This document shows, piece by piece, positions 1 through 5,622 of a stretch of DNA of 15,290 nt. The notes under the pieces were generated by a model, which was given only the letters and a program-made list of their open reading frames with translations, was not told where the DNA came from and made no database searches. Every line of letters starts with the position of its first letter. Within the stretch, counting starts at the first letter, position 1. Origin of the DNA: Chitinophagaceae bacterium (GTDB lineage: Bacteria > Bacteroidota > Bacteroidia > Chitinophagales > Chitinophagaceae); contig CANKNL010000043.1 in assembly GCA_947483345.1 (NCBI GenBank), positions 1 through 15,290 of the forward strand, read 5' to 3'. The translations under genes were made by a program, and so were the position numbers.

Positions 1-179
1 ACTGCCGAGGCTACCGGGTGAGCAAAATCGGGGTAGTCAACAGACTCTTTGTTAAAGGTTCCAAAATCAGTGAAGGTTAAGCCCTCTCCTTCCAAAACAG
101 AGATCAGATCTTCTTTGCAATCAAATCCTGCATGATCGCATCCTAGGGCAATAGGTAGTTTTAAATTAAAGGGTGACAT
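1..179 (-). CDS. rpiB: Ribose-5-phosphate isomerase B, N-terminal part (runs off the window)
   Basis: Interconverts ribose 5-phosphate and ribulose 5-phosphate in the cytoplasmic non-oxidative pentose phosphate pathway. The minus strand from the ATG at 179 is open to the left edge, giving about 59 residues. They begin MSPFNLKLPIALGCDHAGFD, followed by a KEDL helix start, a DFG turn and VDYPDFAHPVA. The GCDHAGF segment after the first beta strand and the (V/T)DYPDFA segment are hallmarks of the RpiB/LacAB family. The active-site cysteine region and C-terminus lie outside the window. The gene follows tatC on the same strand after an 89-base gap filled with degenerate 7-nt repeats, so co-transcription is possible but not shown. 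A LacA/LacB-type sugar-phosphate isomerase is the only realistic alternative. Confidence 0.9.
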   Translation of the reverse strand, partial: MSPFNLKLPIALGCDHAGFDCKEDLISVLEGEGLTFTDFGTFNKESVDYPDFAHPVASA

Positions 180-268
180 TTTGAGTTATGAGTTATGAAT
201 GTATAATGACAATATTCTGAGTACTAAAGTTAACTCATAATTCATGATTCAACATTCCTAATTCCTTC
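180..268. repeat. Degenerate heptanucleotide repeat tract between tatC and rpiB
   Basis: The gap holds two imperfect 7-nt-period blocks. On the plus strand GAGTTAT occurs twice in tandem at 183-196 and is followed by the related GAAT. From about 232 a run of heptads reads AACTCAT, AATTCAT, GATTCAA, CATTCCT, AATTCCT. The first block is roughly an inverted copy of the start of the second, so a weak hairpin is possible. No promoter motif is seen here. The same 7-nt period with other unit sequences occurs twice inside the amidohydrolase gene. Confidence 0.65.
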
Positions 269-1153
269 CTAACTCCACTCTTTTTCTTCTTTGGCTTTTT
301 TTCTGTCTATGCGGGCAACCAGAATCACACTGATCTCATATAATAACAGCAACGGAATAGCTACAATCGTTTGGCTGGTAACATCCGGTGAAGGGGTTAT
401 CACTGCAGCTACAATAAGAATAATAACGAATGCGTATTTTCGGTATCGGTTCAAAAATTTGGCCGTTATTAATCCGATCTTTCCCAATACATAGGCCAGA
501 ATGGGTAATTCAAATGCAATACCACAGCCTAAGATCAAATTGGTAAGACTGTCTATATAATCATTAATTGAGGGCCGGTATATGATGGCTCCGGATTTTC
601 CGAGTGTAAAACTGGCTAAAAAATTAAAAGTAAAAGGCGCCAATAAATAGTAACCAAAGGCAGCACCCAAAAAGAAACAAAGTGATACCCAGAATATACT
701 TCCCCGGGCATATTTTTTTTCTTTGGGAGAAAGAGCAGGTTTAACAAAGCGCCAGAATTCCCAAAAAATATAGGGAAAAGCCACAATGATTGCACCAATT
801 AATGCAATGGAAATAGCAGATGTGAACGTGCCATTAACCTCAGTTACCTGGAAGTCGATTTTTACCGGTGGCATGCATAATCCATTCCCAATACCCAGCC
901 AATGCCCAAACCGGCATAAGGCATCATAGGTAATGAATTTTTGACTGGAAGGTGCAAGGATGATCTCATCATAAACCCAATCAATACAAACAAAAATGGC
1001 AATAGCAGCTGCCAGCCAAACAATTACTGAACGCATCAAATGCCAGCGTAATGCCTCAATATGCCCCATAAACGACATCTCTTCCGGCTCCGGATTATCT
1101 TTACTACGCAGACGTTTAAAAAATTTTTTTCTATCTGATGATTCTGATTCCAA
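269..1153 (-). CDS. tatC: Sec-independent (twin-arginine) protein translocase subunit TatC
   Basis: Integral inner-membrane receptor of the Tat system, which recognises twin-arginine signal peptides and with TatA/B exports folded proteins. The protein is 294 aa; the family core is about 250, and the extra length is a charged N-terminal extension (residues 1-25). The conserved entry EMSFMGHIEALRWHLMRS (25-42) is followed by six hydrophobic spans. The first cytoplasmic loop has KPALSPKEKKY (138-148), whose Glu145 matches the conserved loop glutamate. The C-terminal half has the FELP segment (214-217) and ITPSPD (252-257). The first periplasmic loop carries Cys80 and Cys93, with Cys56 at its edge. 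The residue just before LR in the N-terminal motif is Ala34, where E. coli TatC has Glu15. No tatA/B is in view. Identification is firm. Confidence 0.97.
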   Translation of the reverse strand: MESESSDRKKFFKRLRSKDNPEPEEMSFMGHIEALRWHLMRSVIVWLAAAIAIFVCIDWVYDEIILAPSSQKFITYDALCRFGHWLGIGNGLCMPPVKIDFQVTEVNGTFTSAISIALIGAIIVAFPYIFWEFWRFVKPALSPKEKKYARGSIFWVSLCFFLGAAFGYYLLAPFTFNFLASFTLGKSGAIIYRPSINDYIDSLTNLILGCGIAFELPILAYVLGKIGLITAKFLNRYRKYAFVIILIVAAVITPSPDVTSQTIVAIPLLLLYEISVILVARIDRKKAKEEKEWS

Positions 1154-1202
1154 TAGTATAATGTTAAACCCGTTCGGTTAAAATTAGTTTGAACAGGGAT
1201 GG

Positions 1203-1210
1203 CAAAGGTA
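1203..1210 (-). promoter_or_regulatory. Candidate tatC promoter, -7 element
   Basis: Read on the minus strand this is TACCTTTG, an exact match to the Bacteroidota -7 consensus TAnnTTTG. It lies about 50 bases before the tatC ATG, which would give a leader of roughly 40 bases. No TTG is seen at the expected -33 spacing, so the call rests on one box. Confidence 0.45.
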
Positions 1211-1289
1211 AAGCACTAAGGCCTTATTTTGCCTATTTATAGTATTAAAATGAATATACCGGGGATTAAAAATATCTGTAAAAAGAGAA

Positions 1290-1309
1290 GTCCCTGTAGA
1301 AACAGGGAC
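1290..1309. other. Perfect 7-bp hairpin in the intergenic region
   Basis: GTCCCTG (1290-1296), loop TAGAAA (1297-1302), CAGGGAC (1303-1309). On the minus strand it is followed by TTCTCTTTTT, so it could act as a weak intrinsic terminator in front of the tatC promoter. On the plus strand there is no T-run and it precedes a mini-ORF by 21 bases. Which strand is used is unknown. Confidence 0.55.
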
Positions 1310-1330
1310 CGTTACCAAAACTAACTGCTT

Positions 1331-1357
1331 ATGAGAAAATTGAATTGTCGTTGTTGA
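1331..1357 (+). other. Possible mini-ORF or leader peptide (MRKLNCRC)
   Basis: ATG at 1331 opens an 8-codon frame ending Cys-Arg-Cys-TGA. Its first 13 bases are identical to the start of the susC-like gene at 8160. Reading past the TGA, the frame stays open to a TAA at about 1439-1441. No gene follows on the plus strand, so a leader-peptide role has no obvious target. It could be a relic of a duplicated gene start, or chance. Confidence 0.2.
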
Positions 1358-1583
1358 AATTCTATTTATACTAAATGCAAAACTGATGCCAAAGGTTTTT
1401 TCATTACTGTTAAGTATTTCTTAATGCTTTATATTCAGTAATCTAAGACCATCACTACCTTAACGAAAAAAAGAACTTATTATTTTTAAATATGTCATAA
1501 TTATCATGATTAAGCCTAAAAATTGTATAAAAAAGATATCATTATATAGACTTTGTATTAAATCCCGGGTTTAATAAAAATAA

Positions 1584-1610
1584 AAAACACGCCTATTTTA
1601 AGCGTGCTTT
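1584..1610 (-). terminator. Intrinsic terminator downstream of the prfA-DUF937 unit
   Basis: On the minus strand AAAGCACGC (1610-1602) pairs with GCGTGTTTT (1592-1584) around a 9-base AT-rich loop, with one G-U pair. The stem runs into a T-rich tail (TTTTTTATTTTTATT). It lies 25 bases past the stop of the 205-aa gene. Confidence 0.8.
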
Positions 1611-1634
1611 AACAATTCTATATGGATTTTACTT

Positions 1635-2252
1635 TTACATAAAACCTTTGATCAGGTCCATTAATCCAGCCCCGCCTGTTTTTTGTTGCTGGTTTTGGGC
1701 CCCGCCTGCCAGTTTGGATACAATATCCATTAATCCACCACCACTTTGTTTGTCAGCACCACCGGTAAACTGACCAATCAAATCCTGGAAATTAAATCCG
1801 CTGTTACCACTACTTTGCTGTTCCTGTACCAATTCGGTTGTTTTACCTCCGGTAATCGAGTTTAGCAATCCTTCCAATGAAAAAGTACTATTGTTAGGGT
1901 CGTTGGTTTTATTGATTAGATCAGTTATTACATTTGGGATTAAGCTGCTTGCAACTTGATTTGCCTGTCTGCCACCCAAATTAAATGACGTCAGCAGCTT
2001 ACCCGAAAAATGCCCGATCATCATATTTACAATAGGGTTACTTAATATACCATTGCCCTGATTCGTTTTAGTATTGAATAAAGAAATAATGTTCTCCAAA
2101 CCACCTCCGGCCACCATATTACGAAGGCCCGAAGCAACGGTATTGGTGGCTTCTGCAACCACTTCATTATTCTGTTCGTTTGGTATATCAGGATTGTTTA
2201 TAACCGCATCACCTGCAGACCCTTTTACCAGGTTAAATAGTTCTTCCAGCAT
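1635..2252 (-). CDS. DUF937-like (YidB-type) protein with C-terminal helix repeats
   Basis: A 205-aa protein of unknown function that resembles bacterial DUF937 proteins in its N-terminal MLEELFNLVKG start, the helix EVVAEATNTVASGLRNMVAGGGLENIISLF (30-59), and a second helical part (70-116) containing LIPNVITDLINK. There is no signal peptide and no membrane span, so it is probably cytoplasmic. The C-terminal third is repetitive: FSLEGLLNSITGG (124-136), FNFQDLIGQFTGG (153-165), GLMDIVSKLAGG (173-184) and GLMDLIKGF (196-204). These are short amphipathic segments separated by Gly/Gln/Ser-rich linkers. The gene lies 40 bases behind prfA on the same strand and ends at a hairpin terminator, so the two genes probably form one transcript. 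Assignment to DUF937 is from memory of family appearance; no function should be inferred. Confidence 0.75.
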   Translation of the reverse strand: MLEELFNLVKGSAGDAVINNPDIPNEQNNEVVAEATNTVASGLRNMVAGGGLENIISLFNTKTNQGNGILSNPIVNMMIGHFSGKLLTSFNLGGRQANQVASSLIPNVITDLINKTNDPNNSTFSLEGLLNSITGGKTTELVQEQQSSGNSGFNFQDLIGQFTGGADKQSGGGLMDIVSKLAGGAQNQQQKTGGAGLMDLIKGFM

Positions 2253-2292
2253 TTTTTATTTTTTAATGATCAATATTAAAACAGGCTGATCT

Positions 2293-3357
2293 TTAGTTCT
2301 GACTCGTTAATTTTTCTGCATTTTCTGCAAATTGCAAGGCTTCCAAAAACTCATTTATTTCGCCATTTAAAATGCTGTCTAAATTATAAACCGTTAACCC
2401 AATACGGTGATCGGTAACACGGCCCTGCGGAAAATTATAGGTTCTTATTTTGGCACTCCTGTCGCCGGTACTTACCAGACTTTTACGCATATGAGCGGTG
2501 GCTTCCTCCACTTTTCTTACCTCTTCATCATACAATCTGGTTCTCAGCATTTCCATCGCTTTAATTCTGTTGCCCAATTGCGACCGATCTGTTTGACACA
2601 TCACAACAATACCGGTTGGCTTATGTGTAAGAAATACTTTGGTCTCTACTTTATTTACATTTTGGCCACCGGCACCACCACTTCTGGCCGTTTCCATTTT
2701 TACATCCGATTCTTTTAATTCTACATCTACATCTTCGGCCTCGGGCATTACCGCTACTGTCACTGCACTCGTATGTACACGGCCACTGGCTTCGGTATCA
2801 GGCACTCGTTGCACACGGTGTACGCCACTTTCAAATTTTAAAACGCCATATACGTCATCACCAACTACTTCTACCTGCACCTCCTTATAACCTCCCACGG
2901 TTCCATCGCTTTCGCTTAATATGGCCGTTTTCCAACCTTTCTTTTCGCAGTATTTTAAATACATGCGTAGTAAATCGCCGGCAAAAAGAGAAGCCTCATC
3001 ACCGCCTGTTCCGGCTCTTATTTCCAAAATGGCATTCTTTTCGTCATACGGATCTTTTGGGATCAACATATTACGAAGCGTTTTTTCAAAGGTCTCTTTT
3101 TTTATTTCCAATTCGGGTAATTCCTGTTTGGCAAGACTCCGCATTTCTTCATCATCGCCATTCAGTACTTCTTTATTAAAGGCAATATCATCCAATAGTT
3201 TTATATACTCGTTTCTAACAAGTACAATTTTTTCCAAACTGCGATATTCCTTACTGGTAGCAGTGAATTTTTTGTTGTCGCTTACAATCTCAGGATTGGT
3301 GAGTGCAACGCCCAAATTATCGAATCGTCCTTTTATAGCATCTAATTTATCTAACAT
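2293..3357 (-). CDS. prfA: Peptide chain release factor 1 (RF1)
   Basis: Cytoplasmic release factor that recognises UAA and UAG in the ribosomal A site and triggers hydrolysis of peptidyl-tRNA. The length of 354 aa is normal. Residues 1-100 form the helical domain 1. RAGTGGDEASLFAGDL (114-129) is the typical class-I start of domain 2. PDT at 186-188, in VQRVPDTEASGRVHTS, is the PxT tripeptide that distinguishes RF1 from RF2 (SPF). The catalytic GGQ is at 230-232 within RSGGAGGQNVNKVET, and its glutamine is the expected methylation target of PrmC. The ATG at 3357 fits the N-terminus. No prmC is adjacent in the window. It is divergent from the amidohydrolase and followed by the DUF937-like gene. 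Confidence 0.98.
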   Translation of the reverse strand: MLDKLDAIKGRFDNLGVALTNPEIVSDNKKFTATSKEYRSLEKIVLVRNEYIKLLDDIAFNKEVLNGDDEEMRSLAKQELPELEIKKETFEKTLRNMLIPKDPYDEKNAILEIRAGTGGDEASLFAGDLLRMYLKYCEKKGWKTAILSESDGTVGGYKEVQVEVVGDDVYGVLKFESGVHRVQRVPDTEASGRVHTSAVTVAVMPEAEDVDVELKESDVKMETARSGGAGGQNVNKVETKVFLTHKPTGIVVMCQTDRSQLGNRIKAMEMLRTRLYDEEVRKVEEATAHMRKSLVSTGDRSAKIRTYNFPQGRVTDHRIGLTVYNLDSILNGEINEFLEALQFAENAEKLTSQN

Positions 3358-3403
3358 GGTGTATTTTATTTTTTACAGGCGCTTGTAACATTTTTCATCA
3401 TTG

Positions 3404-3434
3404 TTGTGTCACTCACTTGTACGGCATACCTTTG
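3404..3434 (+). promoter_or_regulatory. Promoter of the amidohydrolase gene
   Basis: TTG at 3404-3406, a 20-base spacer, and TACCTTTG at 3427-3434, an exact TAnnTTTG. This is the Bacteroidota housekeeping promoter pattern. Transcription would start near 3441, which rules out translation starts upstream of that point and leaves 3461 or 3506 as candidates. Confidence 0.65.
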
Positions 3435-3455
3435 TTCAGCTTTTATTAAGTTTTA

Positions 3456-3473
3456 TCCCGATGATTATCGGGA
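3456..3473. repeat. Short palindromic element (TCCCGAT - GATT - ATCGGGA)
   Basis: A perfect 7-bp inverted repeat with a 4-base loop between prfA and the amidohydrolase, within the predicted leader of the latter. From memory, closely similar TCCCGAT...ATCGGGA elements recur between genes in Bacteroidota genomes; this cannot be checked here. It contains an in-frame ATG (3461) that would be occluded if the hairpin forms. Confidence 0.6.
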
Positions 3474-3477
3474 GCGG

Positions 3478-3485
3478 CAAATTTA
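3478..3485 (-). promoter_or_regulatory. Possible prfA -7 element
   Basis: On the minus strand this reads TAAATTTG, matching TAnnTTTG, about 120 bases before the prfA ATG. No TTG is found at a suitable distance upstream. If used, the hairpin at 3456-3473 would lie at the start of the prfA leader. Weak call. Confidence 0.25.
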
Positions 3486-3505
3486 CAATATATCAAGCAA
3501 TCATT

Positions 3506-4708
3506 TTGTACAGAAAATTTTCGGCAGATAATATTTTCAACGGATACGAATTCGGCCATGATCAAGTGTTAATTACTGATGCTGCCGGAGTCATTGTGGA
3601 TTTGGTTTACAAAAACGAAGCGGGTGATGACGTTGAAAAATTAAATGGCATACTTTGTCCCGGATTCATTAATGCACATTGCCATCTGGAGCTATCGCAC
3701 CTAAAAGGCCATATTCCTAAGCATACTGGCCTGGTTGATTTTGTTTTAAAAGTGATGACTGAACGGCATTTTGAGAAAGCCCAAATATTTGCCGCCATTG
3801 AACGTGCAGAAAACGACATGCTGCAAAATGGCATTGTGGCTGTGGGCGATATTTGCAACAATACACTTAGCCTACCACAAAAAAGCAAGGGGCTGCTGTG
3901 TTATCATAATTTTATTGAAACCAGTGGTTTTATACCTGCAGTTGCCAAGGACAGGTTTGATAAATCATTATTGATCCTGAACGAATTCCGAACAACGCTC
4001 AACGGGCAACACGCAACGAACAACGCCCGGCAAACAACAATTACCCCGCACGCACCTTATTCCGTATCACCAGAGCTGTTTGGTATGATCAATAATTTTA
4101 AGGACAATAATTTAGTAACCATACATAACCAGGAGACTGCAGCCGAAAATGATTTTTTTGAAAAGGGTACCGGTGATTTTTTACGATTGTATCAGCAAAT
4201 GGGTATTGATATTCCTTTTTTTAAACCATCCGGAAAAACAAGTTTACAAACCTGGTTGCCAAATTTTACAAAAGAACAATCAATCATTTTGGTACATAAT
4301 GTTTGTACTTCAGCAGAAGACCTTGAATTCACCAAACTCCAAACTCAAGACTCCAAACTCCAAACTTTCCTCTGCCTTTGCCCCAATGCCAATTTATACA
4401 TCAGTAATACATTGCCCGATGTACATATGTTGATGCAGCCTACCGATAATATTGTTTTAGGGACGGATAGCCTGGCCTCAAATGACCAGTTAAGTATTTT
4501 GGAAGAAATAAAAAACTTGCAAAATAATTTTAAGGATATTGATTTAGCAACATTACTGAAATGGGCCACCAGCAATGGTTCTAAAGCCTTACAAATGGAT
4601 CACAGGTTGGGTAGTTTTGAAAAAGGAAAGCAGCCGGGGGTGGTTTTAATTGAAACCATTGAAAATTTGCAGCTAAATGAAAAGACCTCAGCAAGGCGAC
4701 TTTTATAA
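3506..4708 (+). CDS. Amidohydrolase of the Atz/Trz (SAH/5-MTA deaminase-like) type
   Basis: Predicted metal-dependent cytoplasmic deaminase or hydrolase. In a 400-aa protein starting at TTG 3506 (MYRKFSADNIF) the motifs are: FINAHCHLELSH with metal ligands His58 and His60, TPHAPYS with His182, IHNQE with His207, LVHN with His264, and LGTDSLASND with Asp321. These match the amidohydrolase superfamily branch of chlorohydrolases and SAH, guanine and aminodeoxyfutalosine deaminases. Substrate cannot be decided. The frame is open back to TTG 3401, but that codon overlaps the -33 box and precedes the likely transcript start. ATG 3461 lies inside a palindrome and would add a tail unlike the family. 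Two 7-nt repeat tracts inside the gene encode the linkers TTLNGQHATNNARQTT (163-178) and TKLQTQDSKLQT (276-287). The stop overlaps the recO stop by 6 bp. Confidence 0.85.
   Translation: MYRKFSADNIFNGYEFGHDQVLITDAAGVIVDLVYKNEAGDDVEKLNGILCPGFINAHCHLELSHLKGHIPKHTGLVDFVLKVMTERHFEKAQIFAAIERAENDMLQNGIVAVGDICNNTLSLPQKSKGLLCYHNFIETSGFIPAVAKDRFDKSLLILNEFRTTLNGQHATNNARQTTITPHAPYSVSPELFGMINNFKDNNLVTIHNQETAAENDFFEKGTGDFLRLYQQMGIDIPFFKPSGKTSLQTWLPNFTKEQSIILVHNVCTSAEDLEFTKLQTQDSKLQTFLCLCPNANLYISNTLPDVHMLMQPTDNIVLGTDSLASNDQLSILEEIKNLQNNFKDIDLATLLKWATSNGSKALQMDHRLGSFEKGKQPGVVLIETIENLQLNEKTSARRLL
3993..4041 (+). repeat. Intragenic 7 x 7-nt degenerate tandem repeat (CAACnnn)
   Basis: Seven consecutive heptads: CAACGCT, CAACGGG, CAACACG, CAACGAA, CAACGCC, CGGCAAA, CAACAAT. 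Six of the seven begin CAAC. The tract lies just before the codons of the conserved TPHAPYS motif and is translated as a polar linker. Its 49 bases are not a multiple of three. Confidence 0.75.
4332..4366 (+). repeat. Intragenic 5 x 7-nt tandem repeat (CCAAACT)
   Basis: Five heptads: CCAAACT, CCAAACT, CAAGACT, CCAAACT, CCAAACT. They encode KLQTQDSKLQT between the LVHN motif and the CPNANLYISN segment. Because the unit is 7 nt, gain or loss of one copy would shift the frame of the amidohydrolase. Confidence 0.85.
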
Positions 4709-5434
4709 AACCTCATGCATCACCATCAGCGTTTTCATCTGTCCAAAATCAGAGATGTGCAAAGCATAATAGTTCAGGTAGGTTAATAATAAATGTCTTC
4801 TTATTTCCCGGTTCAGTTTAAACTCATCCAGCTCATAAGGCTGCATCACTTTTAATAATTGAGCAGTAAGTTCAGCATTTTTTCCGTCTATAAAATTGGG
4901 GTGGGCTGGTTGATGGTCAATAAAATGCCCTTCCTGTAAATCCAGTATCGAATTTACATTGTTGAAATTATCGGTCATTCTGAATCCAAAAAAATGAGCA
5001 AGGTGTAGCGTAAAAAACAAGGCAAAATTGGCTGCAACAATTTTTTCAGCCTTATCCAGCTGTAAAAAAGCGGCTTCACAAAAATGAAAAAGATCGCTAT
5101 TTGGTTCGGGTTGTTTTAAGCATTTATGTATCAGCTCGGCCATAAATGAAGCGATGCTGTTTTTGATAACTTCATTTAGCAGATTGGTATAAAGCACCGA
5201 CCAGGAAAATTCTTTTATGCGCTGCATAGATTTGTTCTCGTTATGATAAACAACCAGATCTAAAATGGCAGTGGGTTGAAAATGATTGGCTTTTGAGGAT
5301 ATTTTTTTAGATGTTCTAACCCCATTGACCATATAGGTTTGTATACCAAAGAGTTCGGTAAACAGGGTAACCACCAGGCTGGTCTCACCATATTTAATGC
5401 TTCTGAGTACTATGCCTTTGGTTTTGTAGGTCAT
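4703..5434 (-). CDS. recO: DNA repair protein RecO
   Basis: RecF-pathway mediator that binds single-stranded DNA and, with RecR, helps load RecA on SSB-coated DNA in the cytoplasm. The 243-aa length is normal. The N-terminal OB-fold is recognisable from TKGIVLRSIKYGETSLVVTLFTELFG (5-30) and the following VNGVRTSKK. The helical C-terminal domain contains the family-like FAAFFTLHLAHFFGFRMTD-type segment (NFALFFTLHLAHFFGF here) and ends in EIRRHLLLTYLNYYALHI. No zinc-finger CxxC pair is visible. It converges on the amidohydrolase: the palindromic TTATAA at 4703-4708 supplies the stop codon of both genes. RecO is divergent from the RND exporter on its other side. Confidence 0.95.
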   Translation of the reverse strand: MTYKTKGIVLRSIKYGETSLVVTLFTELFGIQTYMVNGVRTSKKISSKANHFQPTAILDLVVYHNENKSMQRIKEFSWSVLYTNLLNEVIKNSIASFMAELIHKCLKQPEPNSDLFHFCEAAFLQLDKAEKIVAANFALFFTLHLAHFFGFRMTDNFNNVNSILDLQEGHFIDHQPAHPNFIDGKNAELTAQLLKVMQPYELDEFKLNREIRRHLLLTYLNYYALHISDFGQMKTLMVMHEVL

Positions 5435-5622
5435 TCTAAAATCTGCCGTAAGGCGTTGTTTTTAAAGTTTAACAGATTAAAATCATTCCGTTATAAAAGT
5501 TTAAGTAATCCAACAAATACAATCCCGCACAAATTATCGTTCTTTGCACAATTATTAATTAATTAATTATCCCCGCCTCACCGCGCAGGCAGCCGGGCAT
5601 GATTAAATTATCCATTATTTTT
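5435..5622. other. Divergent recO / RND exporter intergenic region
   Basis: 188 AT-rich bases containing an ATTAATTAATTAATT simple repeat (about 5554-5568) and then an abrupt GC-rich inverted repeat (5571-5597). TTCTTTGCAC near 5540-5549 resembles the 3' half of a Bacteroidota -7 box but lacks TA at the right place. No confident promoter was found for either gene. Confidence 0.5.
5571..5597. repeat. GC-rich imperfect inverted repeat before the RND exporter
   Basis: GCCT (5575-5578) pairs with AGGC (5587-5590) around CACCGCGC, and CCC pairs with GGG (5595-5597) across a small bulge. This block of about 27 bases is strikingly GC-rich between AT-rich flanks. It ends two bases before the ATG at 5599, which argues for the downstream ATG at 5623 as the true start. 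Confidence 0.45.

Larger units (their letters stand above)
1154..1634. other. 481-base intergenic region between tatC and the DUF937-like gene
   Basis: The gap is AT-rich and holds no long reading frame. Contents seen: the tatC -7 box (1203-1210), a perfect 7-bp hairpin (1290-1309), an 8-codon mini-ORF (1331-1357), and a hairpin terminator for the gene to the right (1584-1610). The part between about 1360 and 1580 shows nothing I can assign. It has A/T runs and a few in-frame stops in every frame. A small RNA cannot be excluded from sequence alone. Confidence 0.7.

Noticed and set aside
2407..3388. Plus-strand open frames opposite prfA (2407-2718, 2639-2890, 2921-3388)
   Set aside because: They are antisense to a clearly conserved RF1, have Ser/Thr/Phe-rich composition typical of reversed codons, and show no domain.
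3993..4366. CRISPR-like reading of the short tandem repeats
   Set aside because: The units are 7 nt and directly adjacent, with no spacers and no cas genes nearby.
4149..4433. Alternative plus frame through the amidohydrolase
   Set aside because: It overlaps the frame that carries all metal-binding motifs, and the repetitive SKLKTPNSKL text is only the CCAAACT repeat read out of frame.
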